Shown in pieces: positions 17,186-26,604 of a DNA stretch of 64,000 nt. Origin of the DNA: DATAOG01 sp963753685 (lineage in GTDB: Bacteria; Pseudomonadota; Alphaproteobacteria; Geminicoccales; Geminicoccaceae); contig CAVWDE010000004.1 of NCBI GenBank assembly GCA_963753685.1, positions 189,203 through 253,202 on the forward strand. The letters run 5' to 3'. Within the stretch, counting starts at the first letter, position 1. Each line of letters starts with the position of its first letter. A program made the position numbers and the translations under genes. The notes under the pieces are model-generated. The model did no database searches. It was given only the letters and a program-made list of their open reading frames with translations, and was not told the origin of the DNA.

Positions 17186-19197
17186 ATCGCGAGCACCAGC
17201 AAGAGCGTGATCAGGGCCAGGAACACGAGCGTCAGATAGCGGCGGATGGTCAGGAACTGGAGGTGGTTCAGCCGGTCGGCGGCGAGCCCGACGGCGCCCG
17301 CGATCGGGGCGTAGATGCCATCCCAGGCAAGGTCCTGCAGGCGGACGTGGAATTGCGCCGGCCGCAGATCGCCGGGGGCCGGCATGTCGACCGTCTCCTC
17401 TGCCCGAAAGACGAGCGTGCCGAACACCCGGCGGATCGGCTGGGCGAAGCTGCCGGCGGTGTACTGGGTGATTGGGCTCGGGTCCGGGAAGCCGCAGTCC
17501 CAGGCCGGGCCGCGCCGGACTGCCTTCGAGGCGAAGCGGTGGATCGTCCAGGTGGCGAGGCTTGCCGAGACCGCGATGAACAGAAGGACGAGCAGGCCAT
17601 TGTAAGAGCTCCGGCTCTCGTTGACCGGCACCACGGTGAGCCAGGCGATGGTGGTCTGCACGGGCATGCGGGCGCCGTCGGCGAGCGCCATGACCACCGG
17701 CGCGAGCGCATCGATGATCAGGCCCGGGAACACGCCCGCGAGCACGCAGAGCGCGGCGAAGACGAACATTGCGGCGAGCGAACAGCGGTCGACCTCATGG
17801 GCCCGCTCGGCCGCGGGGCTGCGCGCCCGGCCGAGAAAGGTGACCCCGAACGCCTTGACGAAGCAGGCGGCAGCCAGCGCCGCCGACAGCGCGAGGCCGG
17901 CGCCGACCGCAGGCACCAGGAACTTGAGGCTCCACTGCGGCACATCGGGGCTCAGGAGGATCGCCTGGAAGGTCAGCCACTCGGAGACGAAGCCGTTCAA
18001 GGGCGGCAGCGCTGAGATCGCCGCCGAGCCGACCAGGAAGACGAAGGCCGTGAGCGGCATGCGGTGGATCAGGCCGCCCAGATGCTCCATGTCGCGCTCG
18101 CCGGTGGCACTCAGCACGGCGCCCGCGCCGAAGAACAGCAGGCTCTTGAACAGCGAGTGGTTGAGGACGTGGAACAAGGCCGCGGTCAGCGCGAGTGCCG
18201 CCGCGAAGCCCATGGCGTTGGCCTCGAAGGCGAGGGCGAGGCCGAGGCCGATGAAGATGATGCCGATGTTCTCGACCGTGTGGTAGGCGAGCAGGCGCTT
18301 CAGGTCGTGCTGCATGAGGGCGTAGAGCACGCCTAGCACCGCCGTGATGCCCCCCAGCGCCAGCACGACCACGCTCCACCACCAGGCGGGCGGGCCCAAG
18401 AGATCGAAGACGATGCGCACGAAGGCGTAGACCGCAACCTTGGTCATGACCCCGCTCATCAGGGCCGAGACGTGGCTGGGGGCGGCCGGATGGGCGAGCG
18501 GCAGCCACACGTGGAGCGGCACGAGGCCGGCCTTGGAGCCGGCGCCGAGCAGCGCCAGGGCCAGCACCAGCGCGGACAGGCCGGGCGGCAGATAGGCGCT
18601 CCGGATCGCCTCGAAGGCGTAGCCGCCGCTCGGGCCCGCGAGCAGGCCGAACGCCAGCAGCAGGGCGAGCGTGCCGAAGCTCGCCATCACCAGGTAGACG
18701 TAGCCCGCGTGCGCGTTGTCCCGCTCCCGGTGGTGCGCCATGACCAGCGCCCAGGACGTCAGCGACATGAACTCCCAGGCGAGCAGGAAGGTGAAGGCGT
18801 CGTCGGCCAGGACCACGAGGTTCATGCCGGCAAGGAACGCCGGAAAAAACGGCAGGACACGCGCCGGCGCCGGCTCGTGCCGACCGTAGCCGAGGCCATA
18901 GACCGCGGCCGCGGCACCGCCGAGGTTGACCACCACGAGGAAGAACGCGGCCAGCGCATCGAGCCGGAGATGGGCGCCGATCCAGGGCAGGCCGAGCGGC
19001 AGGACGAGGGCCGTGACTGCGGTCCCGCCCGCGAGCAGTCGCCCGAGCGCGAGGAGCAGAATGATGCCCGTGAGCACGGCGCTGGCGCCATAGACCAAGC
19101 GGGTGGCATCCCGGCGAAACGCCACAGCGCCGATGCCGGTTGCGAGCAGCAGCACGAGGCAGACGAGCGTCAGCGCGAGCGGCATGCTTTGCCCCAC
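17176..19197 (-). CDS. hyfB: hydrogenase-4-like proton-pumping subunit (HyfB, NuoL-type)
   Basis: A 673-residue membrane protein with about 15 helices, the largest pump-like subunit of the complex. Family marks include GSKAGLVPLHVWLPLAHPAAPS (Lys in TM7) and AYHTVENIGIIFIGLG, plus a long C-terminal extension with FRAEETVDMP. A GTG at 19197 and an ATG at 19185 are both possible; the ATG has the better G-rich upstream stretch (GTGGGGCAAAGC). It follows an XRE regulator gene by 25 bases in the same direction. Confidence 0.9.
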   Translation of the reverse strand: MGQSMPLALTLVCLVLLLATGIGAVAFRRDATRLVYGASAVLTGIILLLALGRLLAGGTAVTALVLPLGLPWIGAHLRLDALAAFFLVVVNLGGAAAAVYGLGYGRHEPAPARVLPFFPAFLAGMNLVVLADDAFTFLLAWEFMSLTSWALVMAHHRERDNAHAGYVYLVMASFGTLALLLAFGLLAGPSGGYAFEAIRSAYLPPGLSALVLALALLGAGSKAGLVPLHVWLPLAHPAAPSHVSALMSGVMTKVAVYAFVRIVFDLLGPPAWWWSVVVLALGGITAVLGVLYALMQHDLKRLLAYHTVENIGIIFIGLGLALAFEANAMGFAAALALTAALFHVLNHSLFKSLLFFGAGAVLSATGERDMEHLGGLIHRMPLTAFVFLVGSAAISALPPLNGFVSEWLTFQAILLSPDVPQWSLKFLVPAVGAGLALSAALAAACFVKAFGVTFLGRARSPAAERAHEVDRCSLAAMFVFAALCVLAGVFPGLIIDALAPVVMALADGARMPVQTTIAWLTVVPVNESRSSYNGLLVLLFIAVSASLATWTIHRFASKAVRRGPAWDCGFPDPSPITQYTAGSFAQPIRRVFGTLVFRAEETVDMPAPGDLRPAQFHVRLQDLAWDGIYAPIAGAVGLAADRLNHLQFLTIRRYLTLVFLALITLLLVLAIWR

Positions 19198-19222
19198 GCC
19201 TGCGAGCGGACCGGCGGCATCG

Positions 19223-19468
19223 TCACGCCTTCAGGCGCACGCCGCGCCCGCCGCCCTGGCTGACCGCACCCTCTCCGATCAGCTCGAGCCCGGCGGCGTC
19301 CAGGGCGCCGATCAGCTTCATCAGCGAATCGACGTTGCCGCGGATCACGCCCTCGCTCGCCTCCATGCGCTGGATGGTCGGCACCGACAGGCCCGCGGCC
19401 TCGGCGAGCGCCCGCTGATCCATCCCGAGCAACGCCCGCGCCGCCCGGATCTGCCCTGCGGTGATCAC
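19223..19468 (-). CDS. XRE-family helix-turn-helix regulator
   Basis: An 81-residue protein that is almost entirely an HTH_XRE domain (ARALLGMDQRALAEAAGLSV, then TIQRMEASEG). The C-terminal part (DSLMKLIGALDAAGLELI) resembles the short tail of single-domain XRE regulators. It is the first gene of the leftward hyf-like operon, 25 bases from hyfB. It may therefore regulate that operon, although no operator is evident. Confidence 0.88.
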   Translation of the reverse strand: MITAGQIRAARALLGMDQRALAEAAGLSVPTIQRMEASEGVIRGNVDSLMKLIGALDAAGLELIGEGAVSQGGGRGVRLKA

Positions 19469-19791
19469 GTCTGAGCCATCACCTCTGCGGTTCAGGAGAT
19501 CGGTTGTGCGCGTTTAGCATGGATTCGTGATTGGTTCAACCAGCGATTTTTTGGGCTGACGCCGCAGGATGCGCGGCGGCGGTTCGCCCGCGGCCGGGCG
19601 GTCGGGCGACTGGCCGAGTGATCAAGACTGAGGACGGCTTTGTCCAGGACCATGGCCAGCTGCGGGCTATGCCGCGCATTAGATCGTCGTCGCCCGCGAG
19701 CTTAAGTGACAGCCGGTTTTGCTTGGCATTCGCTTCCTTAATGGTAGCATATTCGAAGCTAGATCGGGGAAAGAACGGGCTAAGCCGACCT
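19469..19791. other. intergenic region between XRE gene and cyclase-AAA-TPR gene (divergent promoters expected)
   Basis: No convincing gene is present in these 323 bases. The flanking genes diverge, so both promoters should lie here. A candidate rightward promoter is described separately. The bases just before the XRE start include a somewhat AT-richer stretch (ATTCGTGATTGGTTCAAC). Nothing else is recognised. Confidence 0.5.
19723..19750 (+). promoter_or_regulatory. candidate sigma70-type promoter for the cyclase-AAA-TPR gene
   Basis: TTGGCA (19723-19728) and TAGCAT (19745-19750) are separated by 16 bases, in the only AT-rich part of the intergenic region. Initiation would fall near 19757, about 35 bases before the chosen ATG. 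Confidence 0.35.
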
Positions 19792-22700
19792 ATGCAGTGT
19801 CCGAAATGCCAGGCGAGCAACGCGGACGGCCGGCTGTTTTGTCGCCGGTGCGGGCTTTCGCTTGGATATCGCTGCCCGATCTGCGACTTCGTGAACGAGC
19901 CTGGAGATCTCTACTGTGGCGGGTGCGGCAAGGAGCTTGCGCCGCTGGCGCCGAGCGGTACAGCAGGTGAGGTCTCAGACATGCGTGGTGAGGTCTGGCG
20001 GCCGGCCGAAGCCGAACGCCGCCAGATCACCGTCATGTTCTGCGATCTCGTCGGGTCGACCGCGCTGTCAGAGCAGCTCGATCCCGAGGACATGCGCGAC
20101 CTCTTGCGGGCGTACCGCGAAGCCTGCAGTGGGGTCGTTGAGCGCTACGAAGGCTGGATCGCCCAGTTCAGGGGCGACGGCATCTTGATCTACTTCGGCT
20201 ATCCGGAGGCGCACGAAGACGACGCCGCGCGGGCCGTCCGAGCCGCCCTCGAAATCATCCTGGCGGTGCGCGGGGTCCATAACCGCTGGTACGCTGAGGG
20301 TGACCTAGACCTGAATGTACGGATCGGAATCGACACGGGTCTGGTCGTGATCGGCGACCTGCCGAGCGGCGCCGTCGACGAGTACATGGCCGCCGTAGGG
20401 GATTCCCCGAACGTGGCGGCCAGGGTCCAGGGCTACGCAGAGCCCGGGGCCGTGCTGATCACCCGCAACACCATGCGGCTGGTCGACGGTCTGTTCATCG
20501 CCGACGATCTCGGCCGCCACGTGCTCCGCGGCGTCAAGGAGCCCGTGCAGCTGTACCATGTCCGGCAGGTGAGCGAGAGCATCACGCGCTTCGAGGCAAC
20601 CTCCAGTCTCACCGAGTTCGTGAACCGCGGGCCTGAGCTCGCCCTGATCCTTGATCGCTGGACGCGGACGCGTGCCGGCGACGGGCAGGTCGTCCTGGTT
20701 TCCGGCGAGCCGGGCATCGGGAAATCCCGCTTGCTCCAGGTGGTGCAGGAACAGACCGCCGACCAGCCGCACAGCTGGGTCCGCTGCCAGTGCTCGCCCT
20801 ATTTCGGGCAGAGCGCCCTCTATCCGGTGATCGTCGGGTTGCGCCGTATCGCAAGGTTGCTCCCAGCGGATAGAACAGAAGAAAAGTTGACCAAGCTCGA
20901 GACGTTTCTGCGAGATAGCGGCGGTGCGACCGAGGAAATCGTACCGCTGCTCGCCGCGCTGCTCGATATCCCGATCAGCGATCGATATGGGCCGCTCGCT
21001 TTGACACCGGAGCGTCAGAAGGAACTGACGCTCCTGGCCATTATGCAGCTCTTCAAGCTCATGGCCGCGCAACGGCCGCTCGTCCTCTTAATCGAGGATG
21101 CGCATTGGATCGACCCGACGTCGTCGGAGCTTATTCAACGGCTAATCACGCGCGTGTCAGGCACATGCATCCTTCTGGTCGTGACTTTTCGCCCGGAGTA
21201 CACGCCGCCCGGGCCTGAGGCTGCCAACCTTGTGCACCTGGCTCTTGGACGTCTTGAACAAAGCAACAGCGCGGTTTTGATCGGCCGGGTGACCGGTGGC
21301 AAGCCGCTGCCGGCCGATCTGCAGGCTCAATTGGTTGCCAGAAGCGAAGGCATCCCTCTATTCGTCGAGGAACTCACCAAGGCGGTCCTGGAGTCTGGGT
21401 TTGTCAGCGAGCAGAGCGATCGCTTCCTGCTCAGCGGTCCGCTGCCCCCCTCGAGCATCCCCGCCACCCTCCAGGATTCTCTGCTCGCTCGGCTCGATCG
21501 CCTCGCCCCGATCAAGGAGGTCGCTCAATTCGCTGCGGCCATCGGGCGGGATTTTTCTTACGAGTTGCTCGCTGCGATTACGCCACTCACGCGTGCGGAG
21601 CTTCAGGCAGCTCTCGACCGCTTGACCACCGCCGGCCTGATCTCCCGGTTCCCGGAGCCATCGCCGCACACCTACTCGTTCAAGCACGCCTTAGTGCGAG
21701 ATGCAGCCTACGACAGTATGCTGCGCAGCCGTCGCCACCAGCTACACGGCCGGATCGCCGATGCATTGCGCACTCACTTTGCGTCTGCGGTCGAGCAAAA
21801 TCCCGAACTGCTCGCTCTACATCTCACTGAAGCAGGTCTGTACGATCAGGCGATCGACGCTTGGCTGGGCGCAGGGCTGCGCGCGATCGACCGGTCGGCC
21901 ACCCTGGAGGCGGTCTCCCACCTGGAGACCGGGTTAGAGCTCGTCGCGAAATTGCCGGCTGTTCAAGAGAGGACGAAGCAGGAGGTGCGGCTGCAAACCG
22001 CTCTGGGAGCGGCGCTGAGGGCGACGCAAGGGTTCGCCGCGCCGGCCGTGGTTCAGGCGTTCGAGCGCGCCAAGATTCTCTGCGCGGAGCTCGAGGATCA
22101 GCAGTTGCTGCTCGATGTCCTCCCCGGCCTGCAATCCTATTACCACGTGCACGGCCATCTGCGCACGGCACGGGCGCTCGGTGAACAGCTCGTGGCCCTG
22201 ACCCACGCCCGCCCGCAGGAAGCCTACCGGCTCCTCGATGCCCGGCGACGTCTGGGCTGGTCTCTGTGCTGGCTGGGGGAACTGGCCAAAGCTGGCGAAT
22301 ATCTGGAAGGCGCGCTCGCGCTTTACGATCCGAAGGACCACCAACTCCACATCCGGCTGTACGGTGATCACCCGGGGGTGTTCTCGCACTGCAATCTCGC
22401 CTGGGTGCGGTGGGCCCAGGGTCAGACCGGCGAGGCCGATCGCCACTCGAGCGCTGCGCTGAGGTTGGCCGAAGAGATGGATCACGTTCTTAGCTTGACC
22501 TACAGCACATGCGTGATCGGAGCGCTGTACGCTGCTCGTTGGGACCCGACCGCCGCCAAAGAACTCGCCGCCCGAGCCATCCCGTTCGCCGAGGATAAGG
22601 GCTATCCCTACTGGACGGCCTGGGCCCACATCGTGCACGGCTGGGCGCTGACACAATTGGGCAAGCCGGAACAGGGAATCCCGGAGCTCAGCCGGGGGAT

Positions 22701-23142
22701 CGACGCCTATGCGGCGACGGGGGGCGAGCTGGTTCGACCCTACGCACTCGGCCTCCTTGCCGAAGCCCTCTCCCTGGTGGGGGAGCACCAGCCGGCCATC
22801 GTGGCCCTCGACGAGGCCCTGCAACGAACCCGAGACAAGGACATCCATTTCTCCGAACCCGAGCTCCTTCGACTGAAAGGCTGCGCGCTGCTCGCGGCCG
22901 GCGCTCGTCTGCCGGAGGGCGAGACCTGCCTTCGTCAGGCAGCCGAGAGCGCGGCCCGTCAGGGCGCCTATTTCTTTGAGCTGCGCGCCGTGACCGCGCT
23001 CGCCCGCACGTACTTCAACGCCGGCCGACCCTCCGAAGCGCCACAGCTGCTCGCCGAAGTTCGATCTCGCTGCCCCGATCCGCAGATCACGCCGGAGCTG
23101 CAAGCAGCGGACCAGCTCTTAGCGGAACTCGGACACAGCTGA
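19792..23142 (+). CDS. adenylate/guanylate cyclase with double zinc ribbon, AAA ATPase and TPR-like repeats
   Basis: A 1116-residue cytoplasmic signalling protein. The order is a double zinc ribbon (MQCPKC, CRRCG, CPIC, CGGCG; residues 1-45), a class III cyclase domain (MFCDLVGSTALS with metal Asp; FRGDGILIYFGYPEAHEDDA), an ATPase (Walker A SGEPGIGKSR, Walker B VLLIEDAHW) and a long helical TPR-like region to the C-terminus. The layout is common in alphaproteobacteria and resembles MalT/STAND regulators with a cyclase attached. The start is set at MQCPKC because the zinc ribbon is N-terminal in this family. The input signal is unknown. Confidence 0.9.
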   Translation: MQCPKCQASNADGRLFCRRCGLSLGYRCPICDFVNEPGDLYCGGCGKELAPLAPSGTAGEVSDMRGEVWRPAEAERRQITVMFCDLVGSTALSEQLDPEDMRDLLRAYREACSGVVERYEGWIAQFRGDGILIYFGYPEAHEDDAARAVRAALEIILAVRGVHNRWYAEGDLDLNVRIGIDTGLVVIGDLPSGAVDEYMAAVGDSPNVAARVQGYAEPGAVLITRNTMRLVDGLFIADDLGRHVLRGVKEPVQLYHVRQVSESITRFEATSSLTEFVNRGPELALILDRWTRTRAGDGQVVLVSGEPGIGKSRLLQVVQEQTADQPHSWVRCQCSPYFGQSALYPVIVGLRRIARLLPADRTEEKLTKLETFLRDSGGATEEIVPLLAALLDIPISDRYGPLALTPERQKELTLLAIMQLFKLMAAQRPLVLLIEDAHWIDPTSSELIQRLITRVSGTCILLVVTFRPEYTPPGPEAANLVHLALGRLEQSNSAVLIGRVTGGKPLPADLQAQLVARSEGIPLFVEELTKAVLESGFVSEQSDRFLLSGPLPPSSIPATLQDSLLARLDRLAPIKEVAQFAAAIGRDFSYELLAAITPLTRAELQAALDRLTTAGLISRFPEPSPHTYSFKHALVRDAAYDSMLRSRRHQLHGRIADALRTHFASAVEQNPELLALHLTEAGLYDQAIDAWLGAGLRAIDRSATLEAVSHLETGLELVAKLPAVQERTKQEVRLQTALGAALRATQGFAAPAVVQAFERAKILCAELEDQQLLLDVLPGLQSYYHVHGHLRTARALGEQLVALTHARPQEAYRLLDARRRLGWSLCWLGELAKAGEYLEGALALYDPKDHQLHIRLYGDHPGVFSHCNLAWVRWAQGQTGEADRHSSAALRLAEEMDHVLSLTYSTCVIGALYAARWDPTAAKELAARAIPFAEDKGYPYWTAWAHIVHGWALTQLGKPEQGIPELSRGIDAYAATGGELVRPYALGLLAEALSLVGEHQPAIVALDEALQRTRDKDIHFSEPELLRLKGCALLAAGARLPEGETCLRQAAESAARQGAYFFELRAVTALARTYFNAGRPSEAPQLLAEVRSRCPDPQITPELQAADQLLAELGHS

Positions 23143-23177
23143 GCCCGTCCAGGGCGCCAAGTCCCGTGCCGTCGACG

Positions 23178-24482
23178 CTATTCGAACCCGTGCTCGACAA
23201 AATCCTTGACGATATCGTCGGCCCGAAGAGTGCTCTTGAGATCGATCGCACTGATTCCTTGGCTCGCGGGGCCATGGCCTTGAGCCTCGAATTCTGCGCT
23301 CACAAGGGTCGGCAGAGCTTTCGCCACTTTGGTAAAGCTGAGCCCAGCAGGACCCGCTGGCTGTTCCCAGAGGTAGTCAGGATTCGCCCACAGGCGCGCC
23401 AGCGATCTCGCGATGATGTCGTGAGCCTCAGCCAGCGCGATCGGCGGATCGACCGGCGTCGCGGTCGCCGACAACGTTCTTCGCGCTTCGTAGACCCTGA
23501 TCAGACTGTCGAAGATCGCTCCGGTCAGCGACATCGAGTATTCATGGGGTCCGATCTTCTTGAATCCATCCTTTCTTAAATATTTAACCGAATTCAGGGC
23601 ACTCCGGATTGGCAGGAACCCCGGCTTGTCCAAGTTCTGCAGTTCGCCGACACCCGCAGCAACGCTGATTCCGTCTTTGCGAGCCAAAACGAACTCCCGA
23701 GCCTCCTTGATGTCAAGAAGCGACAGGATTGCGGAGAGATCCGCCATCAACTCGTGGAATGCCAGAAACTCCGGATCGGGAATGTCGAACCACTTGCGCT
23801 CTCCGGTCGCGGCCGCAGGAAAGCCGATTCGCTGGAACAGGATCGCGTGGCCCATCTCATGGGCGATCACGTCGAAATTCTGCCACATGGCGCCGCTCTG
23901 GTAAGTGAGGCGCTCCGGTCCGTCCTTGCGCGGGCGATAGCGATGGCCGGGATTGTCCCTCCCCACCTCGACATAGCCGTAACCCGCTCGCGAGCCCGCC
24001 GATGCACAGCGCGGTATCAATTGAAGGCGGTTGGCAAACCGCTCCTCTTCACCTTCATCTATCAGATCTTTGGCTCTATGGCGCCACCTGTCGATACTAA
24101 TCAACTTGTCGATCCCACGCGATCCGGTCGCGACGAAGATGCGATTCCAGAAGTTGAGGACATGCCGAGCGGTCGCGTAGATCGAAGCGGCCGGAAACGC
24201 TGGATCGTCCGGCGCCAGATGGTCGAAGTGACCGTCGTAGTTCGGGCGCGCGACGGAACCATTGACGTTGCCCTTCCATGGCCGGCCGCGGAAAGCTTGA
24301 TACTCGTGCGGCGCCTCGGCGCGGTAGCTAGGCTTGTTCTCAGCATCGACAACATAGAGAAGCCGGTCTGCGGGTCCCGCTTCGATCTCGTCCTCGGTTT
24401 CGATCGCGACGGTCACCGGTTGCTCGAAGCCCGGGACATAAGGCGGCTGCAGAAAAATGCGGAATCTGGTCGTGCTACTCAT
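23178..24482 (-). CDS. gluzincin-type zinc metallopeptidase
   Basis: A 434-residue protein with a zinc-protease core: HEMGH (two zinc His and the catalytic Glu), then FHELMADLSAIL about 30 residues later, which resembles the thermolysin-type third-ligand helix (ExxxD). No signal peptide is visible, so it is probably cytoplasmic. A strong GGAGGAAGG ribosome site precedes the ATG at 24482. It is the last gene of a leftward cluster with an unknown protein and a radical SAM protein, so it may process a modified peptide. That role is inferred; the rest of the protein is not recognised. Confidence 0.75.
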   Translation of the reverse strand: MSSTTRFRIFLQPPYVPGFEQPVTVAIETEDEIEAGPADRLLYVVDAENKPSYRAEAPHEYQAFRGRPWKGNVNGSVARPNYDGHFDHLAPDDPAFPAASIYATARHVLNFWNRIFVATGSRGIDKLISIDRWRHRAKDLIDEGEEERFANRLQLIPRCASAGSRAGYGYVEVGRDNPGHRYRPRKDGPERLTYQSGAMWQNFDVIAHEMGHAILFQRIGFPAAATGERKWFDIPDPEFLAFHELMADLSAILSLLDIKEAREFVLARKDGISVAAGVGELQNLDKPGFLPIRSALNSVKYLRKDGFKKIGPHEYSMSLTGAIFDSLIRVYEARRTLSATATPVDPPIALAEAHDIIARSLARLWANPDYLWEQPAGPAGLSFTKVAKALPTLVSAEFEAQGHGPASQGISAIDLKSTLRADDIVKDFVEHGFE

Positions 24483-24528
24483 CGCCCTTCCTCCGACCTT
24501 GGTCGTAGCTTGGCATTGTTGCCAGTGG

Positions 24529-25086
24529 TCACCGGCTTGTTACGAGTTGATAGAGCTGGCTACCCCGGACGGATGCTGAGCTCGTGTCCTGAAAGGAAAT
24601 GAATTCCTTGAGCAGTTTGATGAATTCGTCTTCATCAGAGGCTGAGTACTTTTCCTGCGTGCCACGCAGGAGATGCAGGGTGCCAGCCAAATCAGCATGC
24701 TGCCAAAGGGTGCGATACCGCCCATCGGGCGACTGCCCGTTCGGACCGAACAGCGCCTCGAACGTACCGAGATAGCGAAAATGCTCCGGACAGAGGGTCC
24801 GGAGCCGGTCCTCGTAGATCGTCAGCCAATCGCGGAAGGCATTGACGGTCTCGACGCGCACGTTGTACTGCCACTCGAACAGGTAGGGTCCAAACGACGG
24901 GGCGTTTGGATCCAAAGTGGTCAGTGGACTGAGCTGGCGCCGGTTGCCCTGGTCCGGCTGGGTGATGGGGACGATGTCGATCGGGGTCCGGACTTCCGGC
25001 TCCATGCTGATGGCGCGCGGCCAGGTCGGTCGGCCCTCGCGCTTGGCGATGCGGGCGATCAGGCGTCGATCGATGTCCTTGGTCAT
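24529..25086 (-). CDS. unknown protein in radical SAM cluster
   Basis: A 185-residue hydrophilic protein that I do not recognise. It starts with a basic segment (MTKDIDRRLIARIAKREGR). A middle segment is rich in Pro and Asp, and an aromatic stretch (FGPYLFEWQYNVRVETVNAF) leads into a helical C-terminal half ending SSASVRGSQLYQLVTSR. There are no membrane segments and only one Cys. The ATG at 25086 is preceded by GAGGAGG at ideal spacing; an in-frame ATG at 25101 overlaps the radical SAM stop but has a poorer site. It could be a substrate, scaffold or partner of the adjacent enzymes. Confidence 0.7.
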   Translation of the reverse strand: MTKDIDRRLIARIAKREGRPTWPRAISMEPEVRTPIDIVPITQPDQGNRRQLSPLTTLDPNAPSFGPYLFEWQYNVRVETVNAFRDWLTIYEDRLRTLCPEHFRYLGTFEALFGPNGQSPDGRYRTLWQHADLAGTLHLLRGTQEKYSASDEDEFIKLLKEFISFQDTSSASVRGSQLYQLVTSR

Positions 25087-25097
25087 CACGGTCCTCC

Positions 25098-26543
25098 TCA
25101 TTGAGCGCTGTGCGCAGGCCGATGATCATGGTGGGGAACTTGTTCGATGATGCGCTTGGTCTGGAGATCGCTGAGGCCCTGGAGGGTGTCGACGGCGGCC
25201 TCCTCGGGCATGACGCCGGCGGCAGCGACCTGCGAGACGTAGCTCTCGATCACTTCGCCCCGGGTTCTGCCCAGGCAGGCGCGCAGGATCAGCCATGCCT
25301 CGTCCTTCAAAGCATAAAGGGCGGGGATCGCGGGCGTGTACACCATGCAGACGTCCCGCTCCGGGACTTCTCGGACCCGCGTGCCCGGAACCAGGCGATA
25401 GGTGCCCGGGTGCGCGTCCGCGGGCCCGCGCCCGAGCCCGTCCGCTGGTCCGATGCGTCCTCGTTCCGCCGATCGCTGTCCGGATTCTCGGGGTGCAGCG
25501 CCGTTCCGCGCCGCTGCTGCCGGGAGATCGACGAGCCAGTCGGGCAAGACCCGCAGGTCGACGCCCCGGTTCATGTCGGGACAGAAGGGATCGGGCGCAT
25601 CCCAGCGCCTGGCAAAGGCGAAGGCGGTTGCCCGACAGCCGCCGCGCGTGCCCTCGCGAGCCTGACAGGCGCTGCAGCCAGTCGCAACCTGGCCGGACCG
25701 CAACTGACGGTACAGCGGGTCGCTGCGCCAGCTCTCGAGTAACGGCGTCTCCAGAACGTTGCCGTAGTTCACGAACTCGCGGAGATAGGGGCACCCGATC
25801 GAATCGCCGTAAGCGTTGACGGTCACCGAATTCCAGCAGCAGTTCTTGTCGTGGGGATGCCACGAATTCGCCACGCGAACCCCGGGCGGAGGCCTGAGGC
25901 CGTCGAGCGCAGCCATCTGCTCGTCGAGCGACAGGGCCAGTTCGGCCCAGCGTCGCTTCGCCCGCCCGATCGGGTACAGCCGCAGTACGCTGACCTGCGC
26001 GACATCGAGGTCGCGCGCAAGCTTGAGGATGTCGTTCAGTTCCGGCGCCGTGCGACGGGTCAAAATCACAACCATCCGGGTGTCGATTTCCGCCTCGCGA
26101 AGGTGCCGGACGCCCCGGCAGGTCGCCTCGAAGCTGCCCGCAACGCCGGTGGAGAGTTCGTGCGTCACTCGGGTGGCGCCCATCAGCTCGACGAAGGCAC
26201 CACCGAGACCGGCCCGCTTCAGGCGCTGCGCGAGGCTACCGTCGATCAATGTGGCGTGAGTGCGCAGCCAGGTCATCATCGACCGACTGCTTGCCCCTAA
26301 GACCTCAAGAAAGTCGGGTCGGTGAAGCGGTTCTCCGCCTTCGAAATAGGCAGCTATGAAATTATTTTGAACTAAGTAATCGATGAATTTCAACCATTGA
26401 TCTACACGCAGTTCGTTCTTTGAACGCCGATATCGGCAATCCGAGTAACAGTGAACGCAACGTAGATTGCACGTATTGGTAAAGGAGATGGTGATTGTGG
26501 ATGGATCCTTCAGAAACGGATGCGTGGAGACAACGCTGGTCAC
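25098..26543 (-). CDS. radical SAM/SPASM protein with C-terminal PqqD-like (RRE) domain
   Basis: A 481-residue predicted peptide-modifying enzyme. The radical SAM cluster motif CNLRCVHC is at Cys25/29/32. The SPASM-type Cys-rich region spans DKNCCWNSV, GCPYL, GCSACQ, GGCRAT and PFCPDM. The C-terminal 80 residues (YRLVPGTRVREVPERDVC to DLQTKRIIEQV) resemble PqqD, the fold that binds RiPP leader peptides. A GTG at 26543 is chosen because GGAGGAAGG lies just upstream and it starts 24 residues before the cluster. The frame stays open upstream with partly protein-like residues, so a longer start or an upstream frameshift cannot be excluded. It is translationally close to the unknown protein. Confidence 0.85.
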   Translation of the reverse strand: MTSVVSTHPFLKDPSTITISFTNTCNLRCVHCYSDCRYRRSKNELRVDQWLKFIDYLVQNNFIAAYFEGGEPLHRPDFLEVLGASSRSMMTWLRTHATLIDGSLAQRLKRAGLGGAFVELMGATRVTHELSTGVAGSFEATCRGVRHLREAEIDTRMVVILTRRTAPELNDILKLARDLDVAQVSVLRLYPIGRAKRRWAELALSLDEQMAALDGLRPPPGVRVANSWHPHDKNCCWNSVTVNAYGDSIGCPYLREFVNYGNVLETPLLESWRSDPLYRQLRSGQVATGCSACQAREGTRGGCRATAFAFARRWDAPDPFCPDMNRGVDLRVLPDWLVDLPAAAARNGAAPRESGQRSAERGRIGPADGLGRGPADAHPGTYRLVPGTRVREVPERDVCMVYTPAIPALYALKDEAWLILRACLGRTRGEVIESYVSQVAAAGVMPEEAAVDTLQGLSDLQTKRIIEQVPHHDHRPAHSAQ

Positions 26544-26604
26544 GTTAGCCTTCCTCCATGATGGTTGCCACTGCGACGTGGCCGCCGTCAGCGCCTGCGC
26601 GATC

